Source of the DNA: an uncultured Prevotella sp. | GTDB lineage: Bacteria > Bacteroidota > Bacteroidia > Bacteroidales > Bacteroidaceae | Assembly (NCBI GenBank): GCA_900765465.1 | Contig: CAAFRM010000336.1 | Location: 1-7,344 of the forward strand | DNA: 7,344 nt | Direction of reading: 5' to 3' | Shown here: piece by piece, positions 1 through 5,897 of the stretch | Numbering within the stretch: the first letter of the stretch is position 1 | How the letters are laid out: each line of letters opens with the position of its first letter | Program-made: the position numbers and the translations under genes | Notes under the pieces: generated by a model | What the model was told of the DNA's origin: nothing | What the model saw: the letters and a program-made list of their open reading frames with translations, nothing else | The model's database searches: none

Positions 1-200
1 ACCTCGTGGAGCATGTTGTGCTCTATGTGGCGGAATCCCTCTTCGCCCATTTCGTCGAAAATCTGCTTCACGGTCTTGCGCATACGGCTTTCGATATACC
101 AATCTAAGTCGTAGAACATCACGCCAAGCTCTTTGGCGAGGGCCTTGCCGACGGTTGTCTTGCCGGCTCCCATATATCCAATGATGATGATTGACTTCAT
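1..200 (-). CDS. aroK: Shikimate kinase, N-terminal part (runs off left edge)
   Basis: Shikimate kinase uses ATP to phosphorylate shikimate at the 3-hydroxyl in the cytoplasmic chorismate (aromatic amino acid) pathway. I translated 66 codons from the ATG whose complement is at 198-200. The protein begins MKSIIIIGYMGAGKTTVGKA, and the Walker A loop GYMGAGKTT lies at residues 8-16. The DLD motif (D31, D33) fits the Mg2+/shikimate-binding aspartates. The stretch IFDEMGEEGFRHIE (47-60) matches the family's conserved GE..FR..E segment, with R57 as the likely shikimate-binding arginine. The LID region and C-terminus lie outside the window, so completeness cannot be judged. The gene starts 59 bp downstream of the topA stop on the same strand. 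I see no TAnnTTTG box in the gap, so co-transcription with topA is likely (inference). Other P-loop kinases are possible but fit these motifs less well. Confidence 0.93.
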   Translation of the reverse strand, partial: MKSIIIIGYMGAGKTTVGKALAKELGVMFYDLDWYIESRMRKTVKQIFDEMGEEGFRHIEHNMLHE

Positions 201-217
201 TTCTTTCTTATTATTTT

Positions 218-253
218 GATAGGATGGCTCCTTTAAAAAGAGAACCATCCATC
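218..253 (-). other. Intercistronic stem-loop between topA and aroK
   Basis: GGATGG at 222-227 is complementary to CCATCC at 245-250. Pairing continues inward (TC 229-230 with GA 242-243, then CTT 231-233 with AAG 238-240) around a short TAAA loop. Outward, GAT 218-220 pairs with ATC 251-253. On the minus strand, the direction of topA transcription, the hairpin is followed by A-rich rather than T-rich sequence. It is therefore not a standard rho-independent terminator. More likely it is an intercistronic hairpin affecting mRNA stability or the topA/aroK expression ratio (inference). Confidence 0.45.
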
Positions 254-259
254 AGCAAT

Positions 260-2587
260 TTACTTCTTTCTGCCTCTAGTCTTTGGCTCCGGTGCTTCCT
301 TGATGATAGTCATGCATTCATCGTAGGTAAGCGCCTCCACATTCTCCTGCTTTGCCTTAGGAATGCGGTAGTTCTTGCCATCGTATGCGATGTAAGGACC
401 GTAGCGGCCGTTCAGCAGTTCCAGTTTCTCATCTTCCTCGAAGGTCTTGATGTGGCGCTTCTGCTCGTTGCTGCGTTTCTCGTTGATGAGTTCTATCGCC
501 TGCTCCAGGGTGATGGCCATAGGGTCGATGTCCTTAGGGATGGATACGTACTTGCGGTTGTGGAGCACGTATGGACCGAAACGACCGGCACCGATGGTAA
601 CGGTGGTTCCCTCGAACTCGCCCACCTGGCGTGGCAGCTTGAAGAGTTCCAGAGCCTCTTCCAGGGTGATGGTTTCGATGCTCTTGTCGGCAGGCAACTG
701 GGCAAACTGTGGCTTGTCCTTGTCGTCGGCTGTACCTATCTGAACCACAGGACCGAAGCGGCCTATCTTCACGAACACTGGGCGACCGCTCTTAGGGTCG
801 TTGCCTAGCTCGCGCTCGCCGGCCTTGTGCTCGCTGCGTGCGTTCATTACTTCCTTCACCTCAGGCTCGAATCCCTTGTCAAAGTCCTTCATCCACTTAA
901 TCCACTCGGTCTTTCCCTCGGCAATGTCATCGAATCTCTGCTCCACATGGGCTGTGAAGTTATAGTCCATAATGTTAGGGAAGTTGGCCATCAGGAAGTC
1001 GTTTACCACGATACCGATGTCGGTAGGCAGCAGCTTGCCCTTCTCGGAGCCAGCCATTTCCTTCTTGGTCTTCTGCGTTATCTTGATGCCCTTCAGGGAA
1101 TCTACGGTGTAGTTGCGCTCCACGCCCTGCTTGTCACCCTTCACCACGTATTCGCGCTGCTGGATGGTGCTGATGGTTGGAGCGTAGGTAGATGGACGTC
1201 CGATGCCGAGGTCTTCCAGTTTCTTCACGAGGCTTGCCTCGGTGTATCTTGCCGGAGCCAGGGAGAATTTCTCGGTGGCGATAATCTCGCGGCGTTGCAA
1301 CTCATCGCCTTCCTTCATGGCAGGCAGGATGTGGGTTGAGTCCTCAGCGTTGTCATCCTCGTCGGTAGATTCACGATATACCTTGAGGAATCCGTCGAAC
1401 ACAACAACTTCTCCATTGGCAACAAATTTTTCTGTGGTGTTGTCGATATGGATGTTGATGGTGGTCTTTTCTATCTGAGCATCAGCCATCTGTGAGGCGA
1501 TGGTACGCTTCCAGATCAGCTCGTAGAGGCGCTTTTCCTGGCTGGTTCCATCAATACTGGTCTCGCTCATGTAGGTAGGGCGGATAGCCTCGTGAGCCTC
1601 CTGCGCTCCCTTGGAACTGGTATGATAGGTGCGAGGCTTGCTGTACTCGTTGCCGTAAACCTTGATAATCTCGTCCTTGCTGGCATTGCTGCAGAGGGTA
1701 GAGAGGTTTACGCTGTCGGTACGCATGTAGGTGATGCGTCCACTTTCATACAGGCGCTGAGCCACCATCATGGTCTGGCTTACGGTGAAGCCGAGCTTGC
1801 GGGCTGCTTCCTGCTGCAGGGTTGAGGTGGTGAAAGGAGGGGCAGGCGTACGCTTCAGCGGCTTCTTGGTCACTGCCTCCACGCTGAACTTGGCGTCCTT
1901 GCATTTCTCCAGGAAGGCTTCCACCTCCTCGTGGGTCTTGAAGCGCTGGTCAAGTTCTGCCTTCACCTCTGTGGCACCGCCATTCTCATTAATCAATGCG
2001 AATACGGCGTTCACGCGATAGTATGGCTCGCTCTTGAACTTCTGTATCTCACGCTCACGCTCCACGATCAGGCGTACGGCAACACTTTGTACGCGACCGG
2101 CAGAGAGGGCAGGCTTCACCTTTCTCCAGAGCACTGGAGAGAGCTTGAAACCTACGATGCGGTCGAGCACACGGCGTGCCTGCTGGGCATTCACCAGGTT
2201 CATGTCCAGATGGCGTGGGTGCTGGATAGCGTCCAAGATGGCAGGTTTGGTAATCTCATGGAAGACGATACGGCTTGTCTTCTCCTCATCCAATCCGAGA
2301 ACTTCGCAAAGGTGCCAGCTGATGGCTTCTCCCTCGCGGTCCTCATCGGATGCCAACCAAATCTTCTTGGCTTGCTTCGCGGTTGCTTTCAATTCTGTGA
2401 CGAGTTTTTTCTTTTCCTCTGGAATCTCATAGCGAGGTTCCATGGTCTTCTCGTCTATACTGAGTTCTTTCTTTTTCAAGTCACGGATGTGTCCGTAGGA
2501 AGACATCACTTTGAAGTCTTTACCCAGGAACTCTTCTATTTTCTTAGCCTTTGCAGGGCTCTCGACGATAACTAAATTTTCTTGCAT
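260..2587 (-). CDS. topA: DNA topoisomerase I (type IA)
   Basis: This cytoplasmic enzyme relaxes negatively supercoiled DNA by transient single-strand cleavage through a 5'-phosphotyrosine link. The 775-residue protein is complete. The N-terminal TOPRIM domain opens with VIVESPAKAKKI (catalytic-type E9) and has the acidic metal motif DEDREGE at 81-87. SAGRVQS (162-168) is the conserved gate-domain motif. RITYMRTDS at 284-292 carries the active-site tyrosine Y287, and GIGRPSTYAPTI (461-472) is also typical. The C-terminus has no CxxC zinc ribbons as in the 865-residue E. coli enzyme. It has three toprim C-terminal repeats instead: GRFGPVVQIG (609-618), GRFGPYVLHN (668-677) and GRYGPYIAYD (727-736), then a basic tail ending RGRKK. 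The repeat version is widespread in Bacteroidota and other phyla. The ATG at 2585-2587 directly precedes the TOPRIM strand, and a -7 promoter box lies about 30 bp upstream. The gene is divergent from the immunity-like gene and followed by aroK. Confidence 0.98.
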   Translation of the reverse strand: MQENLVIVESPAKAKKIEEFLGKDFKVMSSYGHIRDLKKKELSIDEKTMEPRYEIPEEKKKLVTELKATAKQAKKIWLASDEDREGEAISWHLCEVLGLDEEKTSRIVFHEITKPAILDAIQHPRHLDMNLVNAQQARRVLDRIVGFKLSPVLWRKVKPALSAGRVQSVAVRLIVEREREIQKFKSEPYYRVNAVFALINENGGATEVKAELDQRFKTHEEVEAFLEKCKDAKFSVEAVTKKPLKRTPAPPFTTSTLQQEAARKLGFTVSQTMMVAQRLYESGRITYMRTDSVNLSTLCSNASKDEIIKVYGNEYSKPRTYHTSSKGAQEAHEAIRPTYMSETSIDGTSQEKRLYELIWKRTIASQMADAQIEKTTINIHIDNTTEKFVANGEVVVFDGFLKVYRESTDEDDNAEDSTHILPAMKEGDELQRREIIATEKFSLAPARYTEASLVKKLEDLGIGRPSTYAPTISTIQQREYVVKGDKQGVERNYTVDSLKGIKITQKTKKEMAGSEKGKLLPTDIGIVVNDFLMANFPNIMDYNFTAHVEQRFDDIAEGKTEWIKWMKDFDKGFEPEVKEVMNARSEHKAGERELGNDPKSGRPVFVKIGRFGPVVQIGTADDKDKPQFAQLPADKSIETITLEEALELFKLPRQVGEFEGTTVTIGAGRFGPYVLHNRKYVSIPKDIDPMAITLEQAIELINEKRSNEQKRHIKTFEEDEKLELLNGRYGPYIAYDGKNYRIPKAKQENVEALTYDECMTIIKEAPEPKTRGRKK

Positions 2588-2615
2588 AAGCTTCTACACA
2601 ATTTCTTTTGGTTTG

Positions 2616-2623
2616 CAAAAGTA
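2616..2623 (-). promoter_or_regulatory. Candidate topA promoter (-7 box)
   Basis: Read on the minus strand this is TACTTTTG, a full match to the Bacteroidota -7 consensus TAnnTTTG. Transcription would start near 2608-2610 and give a leader of roughly 20 nt before the topA ATG. There is no TTTG at the expected -33 position, so the call rests on the -7 box and its location. Confidence 0.6.
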
Positions 2624-2724
2624 TATAAACTTTTTGCTTATACCTTATTATATAGTGATTTTTTTAGTTTTTTAAATGTTTCGGGGCAAAAAATGAAGGT
2701 TTTCGATAAAAAACAGCCCAAAAG

Positions 2725-2756
2725 TTTGTGAGGTTAAACTAAAATCGCTATATTTG
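2725..2756 (+). promoter_or_regulatory. Bacteroidota-type promoter with both boxes
   Basis: TTTG at 2725-2728 and TATATTTG at 2749-2756 are separated by 20 bp. This is a full match to the Bacteroidota housekeeping promoter (TTTG, 19-21 bp spacer, TAnnTTTG). It is the only promoter in the window with both boxes perfect. The predicted transcription start falls around 2761-2765, almost exactly where the long helix of the structured RNA begins. It faces away from topA. Confidence 0.8.
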
Positions 2757-2762
2757 CAGCCG

Positions 2763-2863
2763 AGGGGTGTTCTAAGGCTGGAAGAAGCCGAATTATTGGC
2801 AATAATCGGTAGATTTCTGCTGTCATTTCTAAGGCAATAGTGGCTTTCCTATAGGACTCCTAA
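2763..2863 (+). ncRNA. Candidate structured RNA: rod-shaped sRNA (6S-like?) or structured 5' leader
   Basis: Hand folding gives a rod of 24 pairs. Bases 2765-2774 pair with 2852-2861 (nine pairs, one U-U mismatch). Next are 2780-2782 with 2847-2849 and 2785-2789 with 2842-2846, then 2792-2798 with 2835-2841. Small asymmetric internal loops and bulges separate the helices, and the terminal loop is 2799-2834. The RNA would begin right at the promoter start site. A competing local hairpin, 2788-2797 with 2801-2809 around a GGC loop, uses the same ATTATT strand, so the RNA could switch between two folds. Rod shape, strong promoter and about 100-nt length recall bacterial 6S RNA, which binds RNA polymerase holoenzyme. 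However, I do not recognise the sequence and see no clear large central bubble. It could equally be the leader of the gene at 2881. No obvious terminator follows the rod. Folding was done by eye, without energies. Confidence 0.4.
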
Positions 2864-2880
2864 TTAAAGATAGTTGTGGT

Positions 2881-3453
2881 ATGATAGCATTTTATTTTTT
2901 GACTCACCGTTTTAAGAGAAGTATGTTGGAAATTACTTCTGAAACATCCTATGATGTCTTGTGGAAATATTTGCTTCCATACAAGACTAAACCTCTACCT
3001 GCTGATGTTACATTTACGGTAGCTGCGGGTAAAAAGGAATATGATATCATTCGACTATATGAAAGTAGCGTGGATTTTTTCTCTCAAAAAATCATAGATG
3101 TTCTATCTCAATTTGTCGATATGTCAGATAAATGCTATCCTATAAGAATAGAAGGGGTTGAGAAGCAATATTATGTTATTTATAACCTAAAGAAATATAA
3201 GTTCTTGAATTTGGAAGAGAATTTGTTTGAGGATGAACCTGGTTGTATTGGCGTACAAGATGAATTGTTGCTCATTTTTAGTTTAGAAGGAACAAAATGC
3301 ATAGTTGTTTCTGAAAGTATCAAAAATGCGTTATTAAAAAGCAAAGTCTCAAACATCACGTTGACAGAATGCTTCGGCTGCTCCTTAGATGAGTATGAAG
3401 AAATAAAGAAATCTAAGGTTAAACCGGAAGTTCATGTCTATAGTGACAAATAA
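2881..3453 (+). CDS. Imm11/DUF1629-like immunity protein (tentative)
   Basis: A 190-residue soluble protein with no signal peptide or membrane segment. I do not recognise it with certainty. The order of segments resembles Imm11 (DUF1629) immunity proteins: a YDIIRLYESSVDFFSQKIIDVL region (residues about 58-79), a VEKQYYVIYNL strand (about 98-108), then CIVVSESIKNALLKSKVSNI (140-159), like that family's late segment with a serine-initiated helix. Such proteins usually neutralise toxins of neighbouring strains or of the cell's own polymorphic toxin or type VI systems. No toxin gene lies beside it here. Composition is unusual: three lines counted by hand (2941, 3061, 3181) give 57 G+C in 180 bases, far below topA, which suggests horizontal acquisition. 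The ATG at 2881 is 20 nt after the structured RNA's closing helix. Met15 (ATG at 2923) is a possible alternative start. The real-gene call is firmer than the family call. Confidence 0.6.
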   Translation: MIAFYFLTHRFKRSMLEITSETSYDVLWKYLLPYKTKPLPADVTFTVAAGKKEYDIIRLYESSVDFFSQKIIDVLSQFVDMSDKCYPIRIEGVEKQYYVIYNLKKYKFLNLEENLFEDEPGCIGVQDELLLIFSLEGTKCIVVSESIKNALLKSKVSNITLTECFGCSLDEYEEIKKSKVKPEVHVYSDK

Positions 3454-3495
3454 GGTGAATGGTAAATCGAATATATTGATGTGGCTTTGTGCTAG

Positions 3496-3538
3496 AAAAA
3501 ATGCACGTACGTCCTCTAAAAGGCGACGTACGTGCATT
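3496..3538 (-). terminator. Rho-independent terminator of the Nudix gene
   Basis: A perfect 14-bp inverted repeat, AATGCACGTACGTC at 3500-3513 and its complement at 3525-3538, encloses an 11-nt loop. Read on the minus strand, the stem is followed by a run of six T (complement of A 3496-3501), and it begins four bases after the Nudix stop codon. On the plus strand only ATT follows the GC-rich stem, so termination of the converging immunity-like gene would be weaker, though the hairpin may serve both. Confidence 0.88.
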
Positions 3539-3542
3539 ACGA

Positions 3543-4073
3543 CTATTGTATGTTTTGAGTCTTTAGGAATCTGAGAAGTCCTTTCTTGATAGACTCAAAG
3601 GCGAACTTTTCTATTTGGATGTCTTTTAATGGAATCCAGTAATAGGCAGCTGCATCGTCCATGGCTTCAATATGACTGAGGTCTTTAACCCTTACGATGT
3701 AGAACATGTCGAGGGTGTGGACCATGAAGCCGGAATAGAGATAGAGGTTCGGAATGCTGAACTGATAGTTCACCTCGATGGCATCGAGTCCGGTTTCCTC
3801 TTTCACTTCTCTCGCTACACCTTCCTCGCCGGTTTCATCCATGTCTACAAATCCGCCCGGCAAATCGAGGGTACCCTTGGCTGGCTCGTTCTTGCGGCGA
3901 ACTACCAGCAGCTCATCCTTCTCGTTGAGGATGAAGGCAACGGTGGCGCTGCTCGGGTTGAGATAATAGGAGAAGCCGCAGTCCTTGCACTTCTTGCTCT
4001 TGATGTTGTTGATCTCGAAATTCGGAGAACCGCAAACGGGGCAGAACTTGAATTTGTCTAAAACGTGACTCAT
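3543..4073 (-). CDS. Nudix hydrolase with N-terminal zinc ribbon
   Basis: Nudix enzymes hydrolyse nucleoside diphosphates linked to another group, usually with Mg2+ or Mn2+. This 176-residue protein is complete. A zinc ribbon opens it: C11-x2-C14 and C29-x2-C32 (CPVCG, CKDCG). The Nudix domain follows from about residue 40. The Nudix box GFVDMDETGEEGVAREVKEE continues into TGL and satisfies G-x5-E-x7-REV-x-EE-x-G-L at residues 74-96. The zinc ribbon plus Nudix arrangement recalls NADH pyrophosphatase (NudC), but the protein is shorter and I do not see the SQPWPFPxS motif, so the substrate is unassigned. No signal peptide is seen, so it is cytoplasmic. The ATG at 4071-4073 leaves the normal short lead before the ribbon. 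The gene stands alone, with the inverted repeat element upstream and a strong terminator downstream. A weak -7-like TACTTATG lies at 4102-4109. Confidence 0.93.
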   Translation of the reverse strand: MSHVLDKFKFCPVCGSPNFEINNIKSKKCKDCGFSYYLNPSSATVAFILNEKDELLVVRRKNEPAKGTLDLPGGFVDMDETGEEGVAREVKEETGLDAIEVNYQFSIPNLYLYSGFMVHTLDMFYIVRVKDLSHIEAMDDAAAYYWIPLKDIQIEKFAFESIKKGLLRFLKTQNIQ

Positions 4074-4109
4074 ATTATATATATTAAAGAAAAGGGTGTG
4101 TCATAAGTA

Positions 4110-4240
4110 TCTTGCTAGGGTATAGGTAAGGCACGGATTACACGGATTACACGGATTTATGGTGCTAATGTAAGTAAAGCGATTATAATCTCAAAAAGAA
4201 TCCGTGTAATCCGTGTAATCCGTGCCTAAAACCTGCAAGA
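4110..4240. repeat. Long inverted repeat built from 9-bp tandem units (REP/MITE-like hairpin)
   Basis: The left arm at 4130-4157 consists of three consecutive copies of a CACGGATTA unit (the last one diverging at its end). The right arm at 4199-4226 is its exact reverse complement over 28 bp. A 29th pair is formed by A4129 and T4227. The arms enclose a 41-bp AT-rich spacer. Further out, AGGT 4124-4127 pairs with ACCT 4231-4234, and TCTTGC 4110-4115 with GCAAGA 4235-4240, so one discontinuous hairpin spans about 131 bp. There is no ORF in it, no clear target-site duplication at either set of ends and no T-run on either side. It lies between the esterase stop and the Nudix start, so it would be transcribed if the esterase message reads through. 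It could be a non-autonomous repeat, a read-through barrier or an mRNA-stabilising hairpin. Confidence 0.85.
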
Positions 4241-4275
4241 GACAAATATTATGCCGCACCCTCCTATGTTATTAA

Positions 4276-5733
4276 TTACCAATTGTCTGTACGGAATGGG
4301 AAGAGAGGCAGACCGCCTGCATTCGCCATGTTGCCGAGCTGGAAGTTGCGGAAGCAATAGCGCAAAGCTACTGGCTTCTTTACCTCTGGGCTGGTTACGA
4401 TGATGCACTCGTTCCATCCGTCGTTGCCGCCTTCCTGCCAGAAATGCTTGGCTGTGGCAGGGTGGAACACCTTGTCCTCACCGGCTACCTCGAAGCCCTT
4501 GATGCCTTCAAAGCGGTTGTAGGCTCCGTAGGTGTTGTCGAAGTGAACCTTCACGGTGTCGCCTACAATCTTCATCTCCTTGAAGGTCATGCTCTCACAG
4601 AAGAGTCCCTTCATGCCATAGGTCTTGCTCAGGGCCTGCAGGGCAAGGCGCTCGCCCACAGGCTGCTTCTGGCATGGATGAATCTGCTCTACCTCGTATG
4701 GGTAAACCAGGTCTTCGGTGCACACGATGCCGCTGTTTGGAATCACCTTGGCGGCGTTAAACTGCTGCTCGCGGAGTCTTGGACCCCAGTCGCCATTCAC
4801 ATCGCCATTATGATAAGGTGCAATCTGCACGAAATAGAATGGCAGCTCGCCCTGCTTGAAGTCTCTGCGCCACTGGGCTACGAGGTCGGCAAGGCGCTGG
4901 GTGTATTGACCTGCCGGGTCGCCCACATTGGAGCAGCCCTGGTAGAAGAGAATTCCCTTCACACTGTAGTTGAGGATAGGATGGAAGGTTCCGTTGCCCC
5001 AGAGAAGAGGGTAGAGGAAGTCCCACTTGAACTTAGGATTCTTCGTCATCTTGATGGAGTCGAGGTCTTCCTTCGTGTTCTTCTTCAGATAGTCACGGTC
5101 GAGCCAACTCTCTACTCGGCTTCCGCCCTTGTTTGCCATCACCAGTCCCACAGGCACATTCAGTGCCTTGTTTACCACCTGAGCAAAGAAATAGCCGGTG
5201 GCTGAAGCATCGCCCACGGTTTCCGGGCTGATTACCTTCCATTCGCAGTTGGCATCGTCAAGCGGCTTGCTGCTCATCACGCTAGGAATCTTCACGTAGT
5301 GAACGCCTTTATACTGGTTGGCTGTCAATACAGCCTTGTTGTAGCCTTTCACAGGGCAGTTGCCGAATCCTTTCACCGGCATCTCCATGTTGCTCTGTCC
5401 GGCGCAGACCCATACTTCTCCTGCAAGCACATTGTTGAGAACGGTCTTCTCACCATCGTCGAAGGTGATGGAAAGTGGAGTGTAGCTTGCCTTCGGAGCC
5501 AAAACCTTGACAGCCCACTTGCCGTCCTTGCCCGTTTGGACAGAATAGGTTCTTGATGACCAGGAAGTGGTTACCTTGACGGTGGTTCCCGGCTTGTCCC
5601 AACCCCAGAGGTTGGCTTCTGAATCCTGCTGGATAATCATGTTGTCACCCAGGATGTGTGGCAACTTTACCTTAGCCTGCGCTCCTGTTGCTATGAGAGC
5701 CATGGCTGCCAATGCTAAAAGTTTCTTGTTCAT
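4276..5733 (-). CDS. Secreted sialate O-acetylesterase family protein (SGNH-type)
   Basis: Family members remove O-acetyl groups from sialic acids or from plant and mucin glycans, exposing them to glycosidases. The 485-residue protein is complete. A Sec signal peptide (MNKKLLALAAMALIATGAQA, cleavage likely after A20) implies export to the periplasm or beyond; no lipobox is present. A beta-sandwich domain (about 25-100, with LGDNMIIQQ) precedes the catalytic SASA/SGNH domain. The nucleophile is S114 in GEVWVCAGQSNME. The catalytic histidine is probably H352 in EVEQIHP. ILFYQGCSNVG (261-271) corresponds to the usual YQGESN block, with Cys in place of Glu. The C-terminus (PLFPFRTDNW) is the typical family ending, so nothing is truncated. 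No sialidase, SusC/D pair or other glycan gene is nearby, so the substrate is open. I see no clear -7 box upstream. It follows the lipoprotein gene on the same strand after 149 bp. Confidence 0.93.
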   Translation of the reverse strand: MNKKLLALAAMALIATGAQAKVKLPHILGDNMIIQQDSEANLWGWDKPGTTVKVTTSWSSRTYSVQTGKDGKWAVKVLAPKASYTPLSITFDDGEKTVLNNVLAGEVWVCAGQSNMEMPVKGFGNCPVKGYNKAVLTANQYKGVHYVKIPSVMSSKPLDDANCEWKVISPETVGDASATGYFFAQVVNKALNVPVGLVMANKGGSRVESWLDRDYLKKNTKEDLDSIKMTKNPKFKWDFLYPLLWGNGTFHPILNYSVKGILFYQGCSNVGDPAGQYTQRLADLVAQWRRDFKQGELPFYFVQIAPYHNGDVNGDWGPRLREQQFNAAKVIPNSGIVCTEDLVYPYEVEQIHPCQKQPVGERLALQALSKTYGMKGLFCESMTFKEMKIVGDTVKVHFDNTYGAYNRFEGIKGFEVAGEDKVFHPATAKHFWQEGGNDGWNECIIVTSPEVKKPVALRYCFRNFQLGNMANAGGLPLFPFRTDNW

Positions 5734-5805
5734 TTTTAGTGTTTAAAGTTTATTGATGTTTGATTATATTCGTTTTAGAATCATGTGGTATAAATGTTGT
5801 GAAGC

Positions 5806-5846
5806 AAGAAGTCAGGAACCGGAAAACTCCTGGTTCCTGATTTCTT
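5806..5846. terminator. Strong hairpin, candidate terminator between lipoprotein and esterase genes
   Basis: Bases 5806-5820 pair with 5832-5846 (15 pairs, one G-T), and GG 5821-5822 can pair with CC 5829-5830 across a bulged T5831, leaving a 6-nt loop. It sits about 40 bp past the lipoprotein stop, a plausible place to end that transcript. However, the T-rich tail (through 5857) lies on the plus-strand side, and the wobble pair becomes an A-C mismatch in minus-strand RNA. The shape therefore suits plus-strand transcription better. Read-through or bidirectional function is possible. Confidence 0.5.
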
Positions 5847-5849
5847 TCT

Positions 5850-5897
5850 CCTTTTTTATAGTAAGTTCTTTCTCCTACCTTTTTACAGTAAGTTCTT
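5850..5897. repeat. Imperfect direct repeat duplicating the 3' end of the lipoprotein gene
   Basis: CC, a T-run, ATA, GTAAGTTCTT at 5850-5870 recurs as CC, a T-run, ACA, GTAAGTTCTT at 5878-5897, with a period of 27-28 bp. The right copy contains the final codons and stop of the lipoprotein gene (on the minus strand AAG AAC TTA CTG TAA). The left copy repeats the same end (AAG AAC TTA CTA TAA) just downstream of the stop. It is best explained as a small tandem duplication that has since drifted. Confidence 0.7.

Noticed and set aside
191..2575. Several plus-strand open frames across topA
   Set aside because: All are antisense to topA, whose protein is full length with all motifs, and their translations show no family resemblance.
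2763..2863. TPP riboswitch, suggested by GAGGGGTG near the 5' end
   Set aside because: The required CUGAGA and GCGnAGGGA elements are absent, and the downstream gene has no link to thiamine.
2763..2863. SRP (4.5S) RNA, suggested by GGAAG and a ~100-nt rod
   Set aside because: The conserved domain IV (GGAA-type tetraloop flanked by the CAGG/AGCAG asymmetric loops) could not be found.
4130..4226. CRISPR array
   Set aside because: The repeated unit is only 9 bp, the copies are tandem without spacers, and the two clusters are inverted.
4239..4256. Nudix or repeat-element promoter (TA-ATA-TTTG on the minus strand)
   Set aside because: The spacing is one base too long for TAnnTTTG, and no TTTG lies at -33.
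4444..5205. Plus-strand open frame opposite the esterase gene
   Set aside because: Antisense to a gene with intact catalytic motifs, with no promoter box or motif of its own.
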